A stretch of 64,000 nucleotides of DNA. Source: Caulobacter sp. 602-2. GTDB taxonomy: Bacteria > Pseudomonadota > Alphaproteobacteria > Caulobacterales > Caulobacteraceae. Of this stretch, positions 44,789 through 53,371 are shown in pieces (positions within the stretch are counted from its first letter, which is position 1; the number at the start of each line of letters is the position of its first letter). The stretch spans positions 186,001 through 250,000 of the forward strand of contig NZ_JAAKGT010000001.1 in the NCBI RefSeq assembly GCF_011043625.1, read 5' to 3'. Below the pieces are notes generated by a model. The model was not told where the DNA came from. It worked only from the letters and a program-made list of their open reading frames with translations, and did no database searches. The position numbers and the translations under genes are program-made.

Positions 44789-45434
44789 CCCGACCGAAAA
44801 GCACGGGCGCAAGCACCGCGGCCTCCTCCTGATGGTGGTGGCCCCCTCGGGCGTGGGCAAGACCTCGCTGACCCGCCGCCTGGTGGCCGACCATGGCGAC
44901 CTGCATCTGTCGATCAGCGCCACAACCCGCGAGCCGCGCCCGGGCGAGCACGACGGCCGTGACTACCACTTCGTCTCCAAGGACAAGTTCAAGGAGATGA
45001 TCGAGCAGAACGCCTTCTTCGAATGGGCCGAGGTCTACGGCAACTTCTACGGCAGCCCCAAGGCGCCGATCATGGAGGCGCTGGAGGGCGGCGAGAGCGT
45101 GCTGTTCGACATCGACTTCCAGGGCGCCATGAAGGTGCACGAGCAGGCCGGTCCCGACAGCGTGCTGGTCTACATCCTGCCGCCGTCCCTGGCCGAGATG
45201 AGCCGTCGTCTGCACGCCCGCAGCCAGGACAGCGAGGAAGTCATCGCCCGGCGCCTGTCGCGCGCCAAGGACGAGGTCGCCGCCTGGGAGAAGTTCGACT
45301 ACGTCGTGCTCAACGACGACTTCGACAAGGCCTATGCCGACCTCGCCCACATCTACCACGCCGAACGCCAGAAGCGCTCGCGCAATCCCTGGATCGGCGA
45401 TCTGGTCGGCGACCTGCTGGCCGAAGACATCTGA
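44778..45434 (+). CDS. gmk: Guanylate kinase
   Basis: 218 residues. Gmk converts GMP to GDP. The P-loop is APSGVGKTS, and the family blocks SISATTREPRPGEHDGRDY (with the substrate-binding region) and GNFYGSP are present, with VLFDIDFQGA further on. The ATG at 44778 overlaps yicC by 11 nt. A type A repeat element lies just beyond the stop. Confidence 0.96.
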   Translation: MSNNPTEKHGRKHRGLLLMVVAPSGVGKTSLTRRLVADHGDLHLSISATTREPRPGEHDGRDYHFVSKDKFKEMIEQNAFFEWAEVYGNFYGSPKAPIMEALEGGESVLFDIDFQGAMKVHEQAGPDSVLVYILPPSLAEMSRRLHARSQDSEEVIARRLSRAKDEVAAWEKFDYVVLNDDFDKAYADLAHIYHAERQKRSRNPWIGDLVGDLLAEDI

Positions 45435-45447
45435 GCCCCGCCCTGCA

Positions 45448-45559
45448 TTGTCATCCCGGCCGGAGGCGCGCAGCGCCGTAGAGCCGGGACCTCCCACCGT
45501 TCAACGAGTTCAGCCCTGGGAGATCCCGGCGCTCCGCTTCGCTGCGACCGGGATGACAA
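45448..45559. repeat. Intergenic terminal-inverted-repeat element, type A (copy 2)
   Basis: 112 bp with perfect 12-bp inverted ends (45448-45459 and 45548-45559) and the same inner phrases as the element at 38367. It fills the gap between convergent gmk and a response regulator gene. Probably a REP-like element that also works as a bidirectional 3'-end hairpin. Confidence 0.8.
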
Positions 45560-45577
45560 GCTAGAGGGATCAGTCTC

Positions 45578-45976
45578 TCAGTAGTGAAAGCTGCCGCTCT
45601 CGCGCGGCTGGATCAGTTCGCGGGCCCGCAGCACGATCTGCACCGGCGTGAACGGCTTCATCATGTAGGTCGTCGCGCCCGCGCTCATGGCCTCGACCAC
45701 GCGGTCCAGCCGCCGCTCGCCGGTCATGATCACCACCGGCACCTCGCGACCCCAGTCGCTGACCCGCAGGCGACGCAGCACCTCGATGCCCGTTTCGCCC
45801 GGCATGCGCACGTCCAGGAAGACGATCGCCGGGTGGCGGTCCTGCACGTCGGCCAGCAGACGCTGGGCGTCCTCGGCCGTCTCGACGTCGAAGCCGCCGT
45901 CAATCAGCGCCCCGGACACGAACTCCAGCATCAGCGTGTCGTCGTCGATCACCAGGGCCAGGGGGCGGGACGTCAT
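45578..45976 (-). CDS. Single-domain response regulator (CheY-like)
   Basis: 132 residues, one receiver domain and nothing else. The acidic pocket is IDDD (residues 10-13), the phosphorylation site is Asp55 (FLDVRMPG), the Thr is in IMTGER and the Lys in MMKPF. It has no output domain, so it must act by binding a partner. The start is the ATG at 45976; the frame is open upstream to 46078 without a better start. It follows another receiver gene by 19 bp on the same strand. Confidence 0.9.
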   Translation of the reverse strand: MTSRPLALVIDDDTLMLEFVSGALIDGGFDVETAEDAQRLLADVQDRHPAIVFLDVRMPGETGIEVLRRLRVSDWGREVPVVIMTGERRLDRVVEAMSAGATTYMMKPFTPVQIVLRARELIQPRESGSFHY

Positions 45977-45995
45977 GGGGCACTCCGGGGACGCG

Positions 45996-46400
45996 TCACA
46001 GCCAGACGCGGGACTGGTTCTTGGTCGCCGCCCGAACCCGCGCCAGCAGGTCGTCGGCCGCGAAGGGCTTGAGGACATAGCCGACGGCGCCGGCCTCGGC
46101 GGCCGCCTTGACGTTCGCCCCGGCGGCCGAGGCGGTTATCATGATGGCCGGCACGGTCTTCAACCGCTTTTCCGCCCGCAGGCGGCGCAGCAGCGTCAGG
46201 CCGTTGATCTCTGGCATGGTCACGTCCAGCAGGAACAGGTGCGGCGGGCGGCGCAGGGCGGCCGCCAGCGCGTCCTCGGCGGTGTGGGCGACCTCTACCG
46301 CGAAGCCCTCCACCTCCAGCCGGAACTTGACGAACTCGGTCACCAGCGGGTCGTCGTCGACCACCAGGACGAGATGTTGCTGCGCGGTCGCGGGCTGCAT
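45996..46400 (-). CDS. Single-domain response regulator (CheY-like)
   Basis: 134 residues, one receiver domain. Acidic pocket VDDD (14-17), phosphosite Asp59 (FLLDVTMPEING), Thr in IMITAS and Lys in VLKPF. It resembles but is clearly not a copy of the next gene. No histidine kinase is adjacent, so cognate partners lie elsewhere. The C-terminus ends NQSRVWL. Start at 46400 is the only good ATG. Divides the repeat-flanked gmk end from rsmA. Confidence 0.9.
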   Translation of the reverse strand: MQPATAQQHLVLVVDDDPLVTEFVKFRLEVEGFAVEVAHTAEDALAAALRRPPHLFLLDVTMPEINGLTLLRRLRAEKRLKTVPAIMITASAAGANVKAAAEAGAVGYVLKPFAADDLLARVRAATKNQSRVWL

Positions 46401-46452
46401 GTGGTCAAGATTCCTCCACCTGCGCGCGATTGCAAGCCGTGGTCGCGGCGAC

Positions 46453-47286
46453 CTACGCCTTCAGCAGAGCCGCGGCCAGGGCCTGGAAGCCCTCGATCGG
46501 GATCGTCTCGGCCCGGGCGTCGGGATCGATGCCGGCCGCCTCGCACAGCGCGCCGCCGCCGATGGGCTTGAGGCTGGAGCGCAGCATCTTGCGGCGTTGG
46601 CCGAAGGCGGCGGCCGTCACCCGCTCCAGGGCCGAGACCAGGGCCTTGTCCGGCGCGGGATCCAGCGGGACGAGGCGGGCCACGGCCGAGGCCACCTTGG
46701 GCGGCGGGGTGAAGGCGCGGGCCGGCAGGTCCATCACCACCTTGGCGCTGCACACGGTCTGCGACAGCACCGCCAGGCGTCCGTAGGCGTCGTCGTCCTC
46801 CCGGGCGGCGATGCGGTCGGCGACCTCCTTCTGGAACATCAGGGTCATCGACAGCGGCCGGAACGGTCCCGTCAGCCAGTTGATCAGCAGCTGGGTGCCG
46901 ACGTTGTAGGGCAGGTTGGAGACCATGTGGGCCGGACCGCCTTCGGCCAGGGCCGCCATGTCGGCCCGCAGGGCGTCGCCCTCGACCAGGGTCAGGCGGC
47001 CGTCGGCGGCGTCGGCCAGCTCGCCCAGCAGCGGCAGGAAGCGGCTGTCCTTCTCGACCGCCACCACCTTGGCGCCGGTCTCCAGCAGGGCGCGGGTCAG
47101 GCCGCCGGGGCCGGGGCCCACCTCGATCACGGTGTCGCCTTCGCCCACCTCGGCCAGGCGCGCGATCTTGCGGGTGATGTTGAGGTCGAGCAGGAAGTGC
47201 TGGCCAAAGCTCTTGCGAGCCAGCAGGCCGTGGCGCTCGAGCGCCTCACGCAGCGGCGGCAGGTCGGCGAGGGAAGGGGACGTCAT
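46453..47286 (-). CDS. rsmA: 16S rRNA dimethyladenosine transferase RsmA (KsgA)
   Basis: 277 residues. It dimethylates A1518 and A1519 in 16S rRNA. The SAM-binding motif is EVGPGPGGLTRALLE and the catalytic motif IV is NLPY (MVSNLPYNVG). The phrase ARKSFGQHFLLDLNITRKI marks the family N-terminus. Start ATG at 47286. Downstream of pdxA on the same strand with 42 bp between, which is the usual surA-pdxA-rsmA order. Confidence 0.96.
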   Translation of the reverse strand: MTSPSLADLPPLREALERHGLLARKSFGQHFLLDLNITRKIARLAEVGEGDTVIEVGPGPGGLTRALLETGAKVVAVEKDSRFLPLLGELADAADGRLTLVEGDALRADMAALAEGGPAHMVSNLPYNVGTQLLINWLTGPFRPLSMTLMFQKEVADRIAAREDDDAYGRLAVLSQTVCSAKVVMDLPARAFTPPPKVASAVARLVPLDPAPDKALVSALERVTAAAFGQRRKMLRSSLKPIGGGALCEAAGIDPDARAETIPIEGFQALAAALLKA

Positions 47287-47328
47287 CGCCTCCCTCTAGA
47301 GCCAAAACCGGCGAAAGCCCAGCCGTCT

Positions 47329-48330
47329 CTAGGCGCTGCGCCGCGCGGCGATCTCCGCGGCCAGGCGGATGGCGGCGATCAGGCTGTCGGGACGGGCGAT
47401 CCCGCGGCCGGCGATGTCGAAGCCGGTCCCGTGGTCGGGCGAGGTGCGCACGATCGGCAGGCCCAGGGTGACGTTCACGCCACCCCAGAAGTCGAGCATC
47501 TTCACCGGGATCAGGGCCTGGTCGTGATACATGCACAGCACCGCGTCGTAGGCGGCGCGGGCGTCGGCGTGGAACAGGCTGTCGGCCGGCGCCGGGCCGC
47601 GGGCGTCGACGCCGCGTTCACGCAGGGCCTCGACGGCCGGGATGATGGTCTCGATCTCCTCGCGGCCCAGCGCCCCGCCTTCGCCGGCGTGCGGGTTCAG
47701 CGCGGCCACGGCAAGGCGCGGGGCGGCGATCCCGAAGTCGCTCTTCATGGCCTGGGCGGTCACCAGGCCCGCCTCGACGATGCGCTCGACCGAAAGCGAG
47801 GCCGGAACGCTGCCCACCGACTGGTGGATGGTCACCAGGGTGGCGCGCAGGTCGCCGGCGGTCAGCATCATCACCGGGCCCCGCGCGCCCTCGTACGGGA
47901 CGGGCGCGGTCAGTTCGGCGAGGAACTCGGTATGTCCGGGAAACTTGAAGCCGGCCTCGTACAGCGGCGCCTTGGCGATCGGCGCGGTGACCAGGCCCGC
48001 CACGGCGCCCGAAAGGGCTAGGCCGACGCCCGTCTCGATGCAGCGGATGATCTGGGCCGCGTGCACGCTGGAGGGCTTGCCCGCGACAACGGGCGACTGC
48101 AGCGGGATGTCGAGGACGGGCAGCGCCTCGGCGAACACCTGGGCCGCCTCGGCCGGACCGGTCACGGGGCGGACCTTTACGCCGCCGCCGGCCGCGGCCA
48201 GGCTCTGCAGGTCGCCGACGGCCATGAACACCGGGCCGCTCTCGCGGAGGGCGGCCCAGGCCTTGGCGATGATTTCGGGCCCGACGCCGGCGGGATCGCC
48301 GACGCTCAGGGCCAGGGTGTCTGTCTTCAC
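47329..48330 (-). CDS. pdxA: 4-hydroxythreonine-4-phosphate dehydrogenase PdxA
   Basis: 333 residues. PdxA oxidises 4-phosphohydroxy-threonine in pyridoxal phosphate synthesis. Family blocks are SVGDPAGVGPEI at the N-terminus, PGHTEFLAEL in the middle, and LNPHAGEGGALGREE and CMYHDQALIPVKML, whose His residues bind the metal. The start is a GTG at 48330, overlapping the surA stop by GTGA. This coupling of a vitamin B6 enzyme to an outer membrane chaperone is widespread. Confidence 0.95.
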   Translation of the reverse strand: MKTDTLALSVGDPAGVGPEIIAKAWAALRESGPVFMAVGDLQSLAAAGGGVKVRPVTGPAEAAQVFAEALPVLDIPLQSPVVAGKPSSVHAAQIIRCIETGVGLALSGAVAGLVTAPIAKAPLYEAGFKFPGHTEFLAELTAPVPYEGARGPVMMLTAGDLRATLVTIHQSVGSVPASLSVERIVEAGLVTAQAMKSDFGIAAPRLAVAALNPHAGEGGALGREEIETIIPAVEALRERGVDARGPAPADSLFHADARAAYDAVLCMYHDQALIPVKMLDFWGGVNVTLGLPIVRTSPDHGTGFDIAGRGIARPDSLIAAIRLAAEIAARRSA

Positions 48331-49667
48331 CGGGTCTCGATGGTGGCGGAGTTGCGCAGGTCTCGCAGGTAACGTTTGGAGATCAGCGCAAGTTGCTGAC
48401 CCTTAAGGCGGTTTTCGATCTGGTCGTGGCTCGGGGCGCCGCCGCCCGACTGGCGCTTGCCGCACACCGCGATCAGGTGCAGGCCGGCGTCGGTGCGGAT
48501 CGGGTCCGACACCTGGCCGATGTTCAGCGTGTTGGCGGCCTGCTGGAACGAAGGGGCCAGGTCGCCGATCTCGGCTTCACCCAGGTCGCCCGCCACCACG
48601 CCAGCCACCTTGCCGGCTTCGGCTTCGAGCGTCTGGCAGCTGGTCAGCTGGGGCTTGAGGCCGGCCAGCAGGGCCGTGGCGGCCTGCACGTCGGCTTCCG
48701 GCGCGTCCTTGGGCAGGGCGACGGCCACCTGCTTGAGATCGACCAGGGTCGCCTTCGCGCCCGAGCGCTTGTCGCGCAGATAGACGATGTAGACGCCGTC
48801 CTTGACCGGGATCGGGGCCGACAGCTGGCCGGGGCGCAGTTGCTCCAGGGCCGCGTCGACTTCGGACGGCATCTCGCCGGGGCTGACCCAGCCGGCGTCG
48901 CCGCCGTTGGCCGCCGTCGAGGCGGCCGAGAACTGGCGGGCCACGGCCGCGAACGGCGCGCCCTGCTGCATCTGGGCCACCAGCTGGCGGGCGCCGTTCA
49001 GGGCCACCTCGGCGCCGCCGACGCGGATGGCGTCGATGAACACTTCGCTGACCTGGTACTGCGGCTTGCTGGCCGATTCCGCCTGGCGGCGCTGGAAGGC
49101 CTTGATCTGGTCTTCGCCGATGCGCAGGCGCGAGCCGTAGCGGCCGCTGATCCAGTTCTGCCAGCTGGTCTCGGCGCGGATCTGGGTGCGCCAGGTGTCG
49201 GCGCTGACGCCCTGGGCGGCCAGCTGGCCAAGCAGCTGCTCGGCGCTCATGCGGTTGCCCTGGGCGATGTTGGCGATCTCCTCGTCGACTTCCTTGTCGG
49301 TCGAGATGATCGTGATCTTCTGTTCCTTCTCGACGCGACGCAGTTCCTGCATCTGCACGTGCTCGTCGATCAGCGAACGAAGCGCCTCCTGCTCCAGCTG
49401 GGGCAGGTTTTCCTGGGTCGGCTGCAGGCCCGAGGTCACCATCAGCAGGCGCATGCGCTGCATCAGGTCGTAGGACGAGATGATGTCGTCGTTGACCACG
49501 GCCGCGACGCTTTCCGACAGCGGATTGGCGCGAGGCTCGGCGGCCGCCGGCGGGGCGTCGACCACGGGCGCGGCCTGACGGGCCTGGGCGGGAAGACCCG
49601 CCACGGTCAGGGCGAGGATGGACGCGGCGCTGGCCGCGAAAGTCGTCACGCTACGCGCAGACCGCAT
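48327..49667 (-). CDS. surA: Periplasmic chaperone/peptidyl-prolyl isomerase SurA
   Basis: 446 residues. The ATG at 49667 starts a signal peptide (MRSARSVTTFAASAASILAL, ending PAQARQA). The SurA N-domain follows (SESVAAVVNDDIISSYDLMQ, then LPQLEQEALRSLIDEHVQMQ), then a parvulin domain (DAGWVSPGEMPSEVDAALEQ) and a weaker second one (AEIGDLAPSFQQAANTL). SurA delivers unfolded outer membrane proteins, notably LptD, to BAM; lptD is the next gene upstream. The frame is open 45 codons further, without support. Confidence 0.92.
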   Translation of the reverse strand: MRSARSVTTFAASAASILALTVAGLPAQARQAAPVVDAPPAAAEPRANPLSESVAAVVNDDIISSYDLMQRMRLLMVTSGLQPTQENLPQLEQEALRSLIDEHVQMQELRRVEKEQKITIISTDKEVDEEIANIAQGNRMSAEQLLGQLAAQGVSADTWRTQIRAETSWQNWISGRYGSRLRIGEDQIKAFQRRQAESASKPQYQVSEVFIDAIRVGGAEVALNGARQLVAQMQQGAPFAAVARQFSAASTAANGGDAGWVSPGEMPSEVDAALEQLRPGQLSAPIPVKDGVYIVYLRDKRSGAKATLVDLKQVAVALPKDAPEADVQAATALLAGLKPQLTSCQTLEAEAGKVAGVVAGDLGEAEIGDLAPSFQQAANTLNIGQVSDPIRTDAGLHLIAVCGKRQSGGGAPSHDQIENRLKGQQLALISKRYLRDLRNSATIETR

Positions 49668-49824
49668 GGATAGTGTCGTTTCCTCTGGAGCCCGGCTTTG
49701 TCGGCCGGCCTCGATTTCAGCCTCAGTGGCGCGACGACCTTCCGGTAGACCGTGAGCGGCCGCGCCTCGATGCGTCACGGGGACGCGTGCGGACGCCCGC
49801 ACGTCCCCCCGGACGTTGGATGTT

Positions 49825-52272
49825 TTAGTCGCTGTACCCTGTATCGCCCAATGTGGCGAGGGTTAGGCGCACGACGACCGAGCGGTCAGGTTGGAGCCTG
49901 AGGCCCGTCACCGTAGAGCTATAGCGGTCTTCCTGTTGGTAGATGATGTCGATGCGGATGCAATCGTCCGTATAGGCCACGCCGATGTCGCGGCGACGCC
50001 AGGTCTCGGCCACCAGGTCGAGCTGGCCGAGCGCCGTCAGGGCCCACTTCTTGGTCAGCTGCAGTTGGCCGCGGGTTTCGAAGTTTTCCTGCCGCTCGCC
50101 GTTGGAGTCGACATTGTCCTTCAGGTAGCGGAACGAGCCCTGCAGGCGCTGGGTGTAGGCGTCGACGCCGGTTTCCAGGCGATTGATCTTGGTGGTGTCG
50201 GAGTCCAGGCGCGTACGCACATAGGCGTTGATGCCGCGCACCGGCGTCACCGTGGCCGCCACGATCCAGTCGGAGGACTTCTCGCTCAGGCCCGTGCGCG
50301 AGGGCAGCAGCGGGTCGTACTCGGTGCGGAAGCTGCGGCCCACCAGGACGCTGCCGCCGCGGCCGTCGGCGGTGTTGAAGGTCGCCCGGCCGCCCACGTT
50401 CATGCGGGTGCCGCCCTCGTAGAGGTCGAAGCCCGGCGACTTGTTGGAGCGGAACAGGTTGGTTTCGTCGAATTCGAAGGCCGAGCTGTCCTCGTTGTAG
50501 AGGTAGGTCACGGCGCCATTGCGAGCGACCACCACGGGTACGCTGGAGCTGTCCGAGCCGGTGGCGATCTGCACCAGCGGCTCGAGGACGACGCTGCCGC
50601 CGCCCTTCAGGCCCTTGTAGAGCGGCAGGCTCAGGTCGACGCCGGCCACGCCCATGGTGCGCGAGTAGTTGACCGAGGCGTCGTCGCCGGCGGCCAAGGC
50701 CTCGGTCGTCAGGTAGATGCCCTTGATCTTGTAGGCGTCGGCGCGCGCCTGAGCGAACGGCTGGACGCGCAGGCCAGGCCCGACCACGGCGCTGGCGCGC
50801 CAGTCGGCCTGGACGCTGCCGCGGACGCTGTCGACGCCTTCCTGGTGCCCGTAGGCGGCGATGGTGCCGTAGTAGGGGGCTTCGCCGAACTGCGATTCCG
50901 AGCGGCTCAGCATCACGCCCGAGCCCTGCAGCCGCAGGCGGCCGAACAGCACCGGCGATTCCGGTTCCCAGCGGCCCTCGACGAGCGGCCCGATCACCGG
51001 GAAGGCGCCGCTGTTCTCGAACTTGTTGCCGATGCCGGTGTTGGCGTCGGTGCCGACCACGCGCAGGCCTTGAACCGAGACGGCCGAGATCGACAGCCAG
51101 GAACGGGCGTCCTGACGCGAGGTGTAGATCTGCGAGGTCAGGCGGCGGTCTTCGCTGGTGAACAGACCGCGCTGCTCATAGACGTCGTTGATGTCGTACT
51201 TGTCGAAGATCAGGGCGTCGGAGGCGCGCTCGGCGCTGAAGCCCCAGGTCCACTTGTCGTTGATGTCGAACGCGCCCTTGGCCAGGATGTAGCTGCGGGT
51301 TGTAGCGTCGCCGAAGCGGTTGCCCCGGTTGTCGAACTCCTTCTCGTACGTCCCGCCCATGCGCGCCTCGAGCATGCCCGAGTAGAAGCGCTTGCGGTAA
51401 TTGACGTTGAGGAAGGGGTTCACCTTCGTGTTGATCTGCGGGCTGATGATCACGTCCTGGGACGGCGAGATCACCTGCAGGTAGGGCTGCTGGTAGGAGA
51501 GGCCGCGTCGCTGCGACAGGCCCACCTTCGGCGTCAGGAAGCCCGAGCTGCGCGGCGCCTGCGGGTCGGGGTGCCAGAACAGCGGCAGATACAGCAGCGG
51601 CGCGCCCCACAGGCGGATCTTGGCGCCGTGGTAGTAGACGATCTGGCGGTTCTTATCCTGCACCACCTTGTCGGCCTCGATCGACCAGGTGGGCGTCGGC
51701 TTTTCGGCGCAGACGTCGCAGGGCGTGTAGATCGCCTGGTTCAGCTCGGTGACCTGCTCGTTGCGACGGATCGCGGTCGCCGCGGCGATCTTCACGTTCT
51801 GGTCCATGCGCGTGGAGAAGTTGCGCGCGAAGCCCGCGCGCATGTCCTTGTCCAGCGTCAGGTCGTCGGCGAACTGGGCCGTGCCGTCGGCGTTGATCAG
51901 CGAAACCTTGCCATGGGCGGTCACGACGCCGGTGGTGGTGTCGTAGATCACCTCCTGGGCGCGCAGGGTGCGGCCCTGGTAGCGCACCTCGACCGAGCCG
52001 CGCGCCGTCATCTTCTTGGACGCGTCGTCGCGGATCAGCAGGTCGGATTCCAGGTAGTAGCCGTCGGCGCCCAGACCGTCGTCCGCCGCCGCCGGCGTCG
52101 CCGGAACCTGCGGAATGGTGGCGAGCGATTGCTGGGCGTGCGCGACGCCGCTGGCGCCGGCCACGGCCAGCCAGGCGACGCCGGCCATCAGCAGCTTGCG
52201 AACCGCCGCGCCCGGCGCTGGGCTTAGATCGATCATCAGGGGCCTCGATGCCGGCGTCACAGACTCAACCAT
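49825..52272 (-). CDS. lptD: LPS assembly outer membrane protein LptD
   Basis: 815 residues. A signal peptide ends GVAHAQQ; an OstA/LptA-like jellyroll domain spans about 70-210 (DDASKKMTARGSVEVRYQGR, TAHGKVSLI), then the large barrel. LptD with LptE inserts LPS in the outer leaflet. Only three cysteines are visible: Cys185 and Cys188 (CDVC) and Cys771 (DDCIRIDI); the E. coli protein has four forming two disulfides. The start ATG at 52272 overlaps lptG by 8 nt; an internal Met 12 codons on is an alternative. Confidence 0.94.
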   Translation of the reverse strand: MVESVTPASRPLMIDLSPAPGAAVRKLLMAGVAWLAVAGASGVAHAQQSLATIPQVPATPAAADDGLGADGYYLESDLLIRDDASKKMTARGSVEVRYQGRTLRAQEVIYDTTTGVVTAHGKVSLINADGTAQFADDLTLDKDMRAGFARNFSTRMDQNVKIAAATAIRRNEQVTELNQAIYTPCDVCAEKPTPTWSIEADKVVQDKNRQIVYYHGAKIRLWGAPLLYLPLFWHPDPQAPRSSGFLTPKVGLSQRRGLSYQQPYLQVISPSQDVIISPQINTKVNPFLNVNYRKRFYSGMLEARMGGTYEKEFDNRGNRFGDATTRSYILAKGAFDINDKWTWGFSAERASDALIFDKYDINDVYEQRGLFTSEDRRLTSQIYTSRQDARSWLSISAVSVQGLRVVGTDANTGIGNKFENSGAFPVIGPLVEGRWEPESPVLFGRLRLQGSGVMLSRSESQFGEAPYYGTIAAYGHQEGVDSVRGSVQADWRASAVVGPGLRVQPFAQARADAYKIKGIYLTTEALAAGDDASVNYSRTMGVAGVDLSLPLYKGLKGGGSVVLEPLVQIATGSDSSSVPVVVARNGAVTYLYNEDSSAFEFDETNLFRSNKSPGFDLYEGGTRMNVGGRATFNTADGRGGSVLVGRSFRTEYDPLLPSRTGLSEKSSDWIVAATVTPVRGINAYVRTRLDSDTTKINRLETGVDAYTQRLQGSFRYLKDNVDSNGERQENFETRGQLQLTKKWALTALGQLDLVAETWRRRDIGVAYTDDCIRIDIIYQQEDRYSSTVTGLRLQPDRSVVVRLTLATLGDTGYSD

Positions 52273-53371
52273 CCTCGGTATAGCAAAGCAGGGTCAGCCC
52301 CGCCAAAAGCGCCGCGACGGGAGGCGTCCAGGCGGCCAGGACCGGCCCCAGGACGTCGGCCTTGCCCAGCGCGCCGCACAGTTCGTTGAAGAAGAAGAAG
52401 CCAAAGCCGAGCGCGACGCCAGAGCCCGCGAGCGCCGCAAGGCCGCCCAGGCGCATCAGGCGCAGCGAGAACGCGGCCGCCAGCACCGACATCGCCGCGA
52501 ACAGCAGCGGCGTGGCCAGCATCTGCTGCAGGCGCATCTTGAAGGGCGTCGCCGAGAAGCCGGCGGCTTCCGTGCGGGCGATGGTCTCGGGCAGGCGCCA
52601 GAACGCGACGGCCTGCGGGTTCTTGAAGCGGTCGGCCGCCGTGCGCTCGTCGAGGTCCGACGGCACCGAGGCGCTTTCCGAGCGCAGGGCCCCGGCGCCG
52701 GGCGTGGCCTCGCTGACGCCCGTCAGGCGCCAGAAGCCGGGCTCCAGGCGGGCCTCGGCCGCCTCGTAGCGACGGGTGAAGACCAGGCTGCCGTCCGGCT
52801 TGACGTCGTAGACGAAGAACGAGACGCCGCGCAGGCGCACCGCGCCGTCGACGGTGTCGCGCATGCGGGCGCGGATGACGATCTGGCGCTTGTCGTCGCC
52901 CTGGCGCAGCCAGGCGCCCTTGGGGGCGTTCTTGAGATAGCCGGCCAGCAGGGCGTCGCGCTCGGTTTCGAACCGCGCGCTCATCGCCGAGGTCAGCGGG
53001 TTGAGCAGGGTGACGGTGACGATCCCCATGGCGAAGGCCGCGAAGGCCGCCGGCAGGATGAAGCGCCAGGCCGAGACGCCCGCCGCGCGCATGGCGATCA
53101 GCTCGCTGCGGCGGTTCAGGCCCACGAAGGCGCCCAGGGTGCCGAACAGGAACATGAACGGCGTCAGGGTCAGCAGGGTCGCCGGCGCCTGCAGCACCGT
53201 CAGGTACAGCAGCTGGCCAAAGCCGGCGTCTTCCGAGCGGGTGCCGACGTTGCGGGTGATGTCGACGAAGGCGATCAGCATCACCAGCGCGCCCAGCACC
53301 GCCAGGGCCGCGCCCAGCGAGGCCAGCGTCTTGCGCAGGACGTAGCGCTCGATCATTCCGGGGCCGATCAC
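52265..53371 (-). CDS. lptG: LPS export ABC transporter permease LptG
   Basis: 368 residues. Six membrane helices flank a periplasmic domain (about 130-270), matching YjgP/YjgQ. LptB2FG extracts LPS from the inner membrane. I choose the GTG at 53371 because it overlaps the lptF stop (GTGA) and has GGGAG 7 bases upstream; the ATG at 53356 (MIERYVLRK) is an alternative. The open frame continuing to 54136 lies inside lptF. Confidence 0.93.
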   Translation of the reverse strand: MIGPGMIERYVLRKTLASLGAALAVLGALVMLIAFVDITRNVGTRSEDAGFGQLLYLTVLQAPATLLTLTPFMFLFGTLGAFVGLNRRSELIAMRAAGVSAWRFILPAAFAAFAMGIVTVTLLNPLTSAMSARFETERDALLAGYLKNAPKGAWLRQGDDKRQIVIRARMRDTVDGAVRLRGVSFFVYDVKPDGSLVFTRRYEAAEARLEPGFWRLTGVSEATPGAGALRSESASVPSDLDERTAADRFKNPQAVAFWRLPETIARTEAAGFSATPFKMRLQQMLATPLLFAAMSVLAAAFSLRLMRLGGLAALAGSGVALGFGFFFFNELCGALGKADVLGPVLAAWTPPVAALLAGLTLLCYTEDG

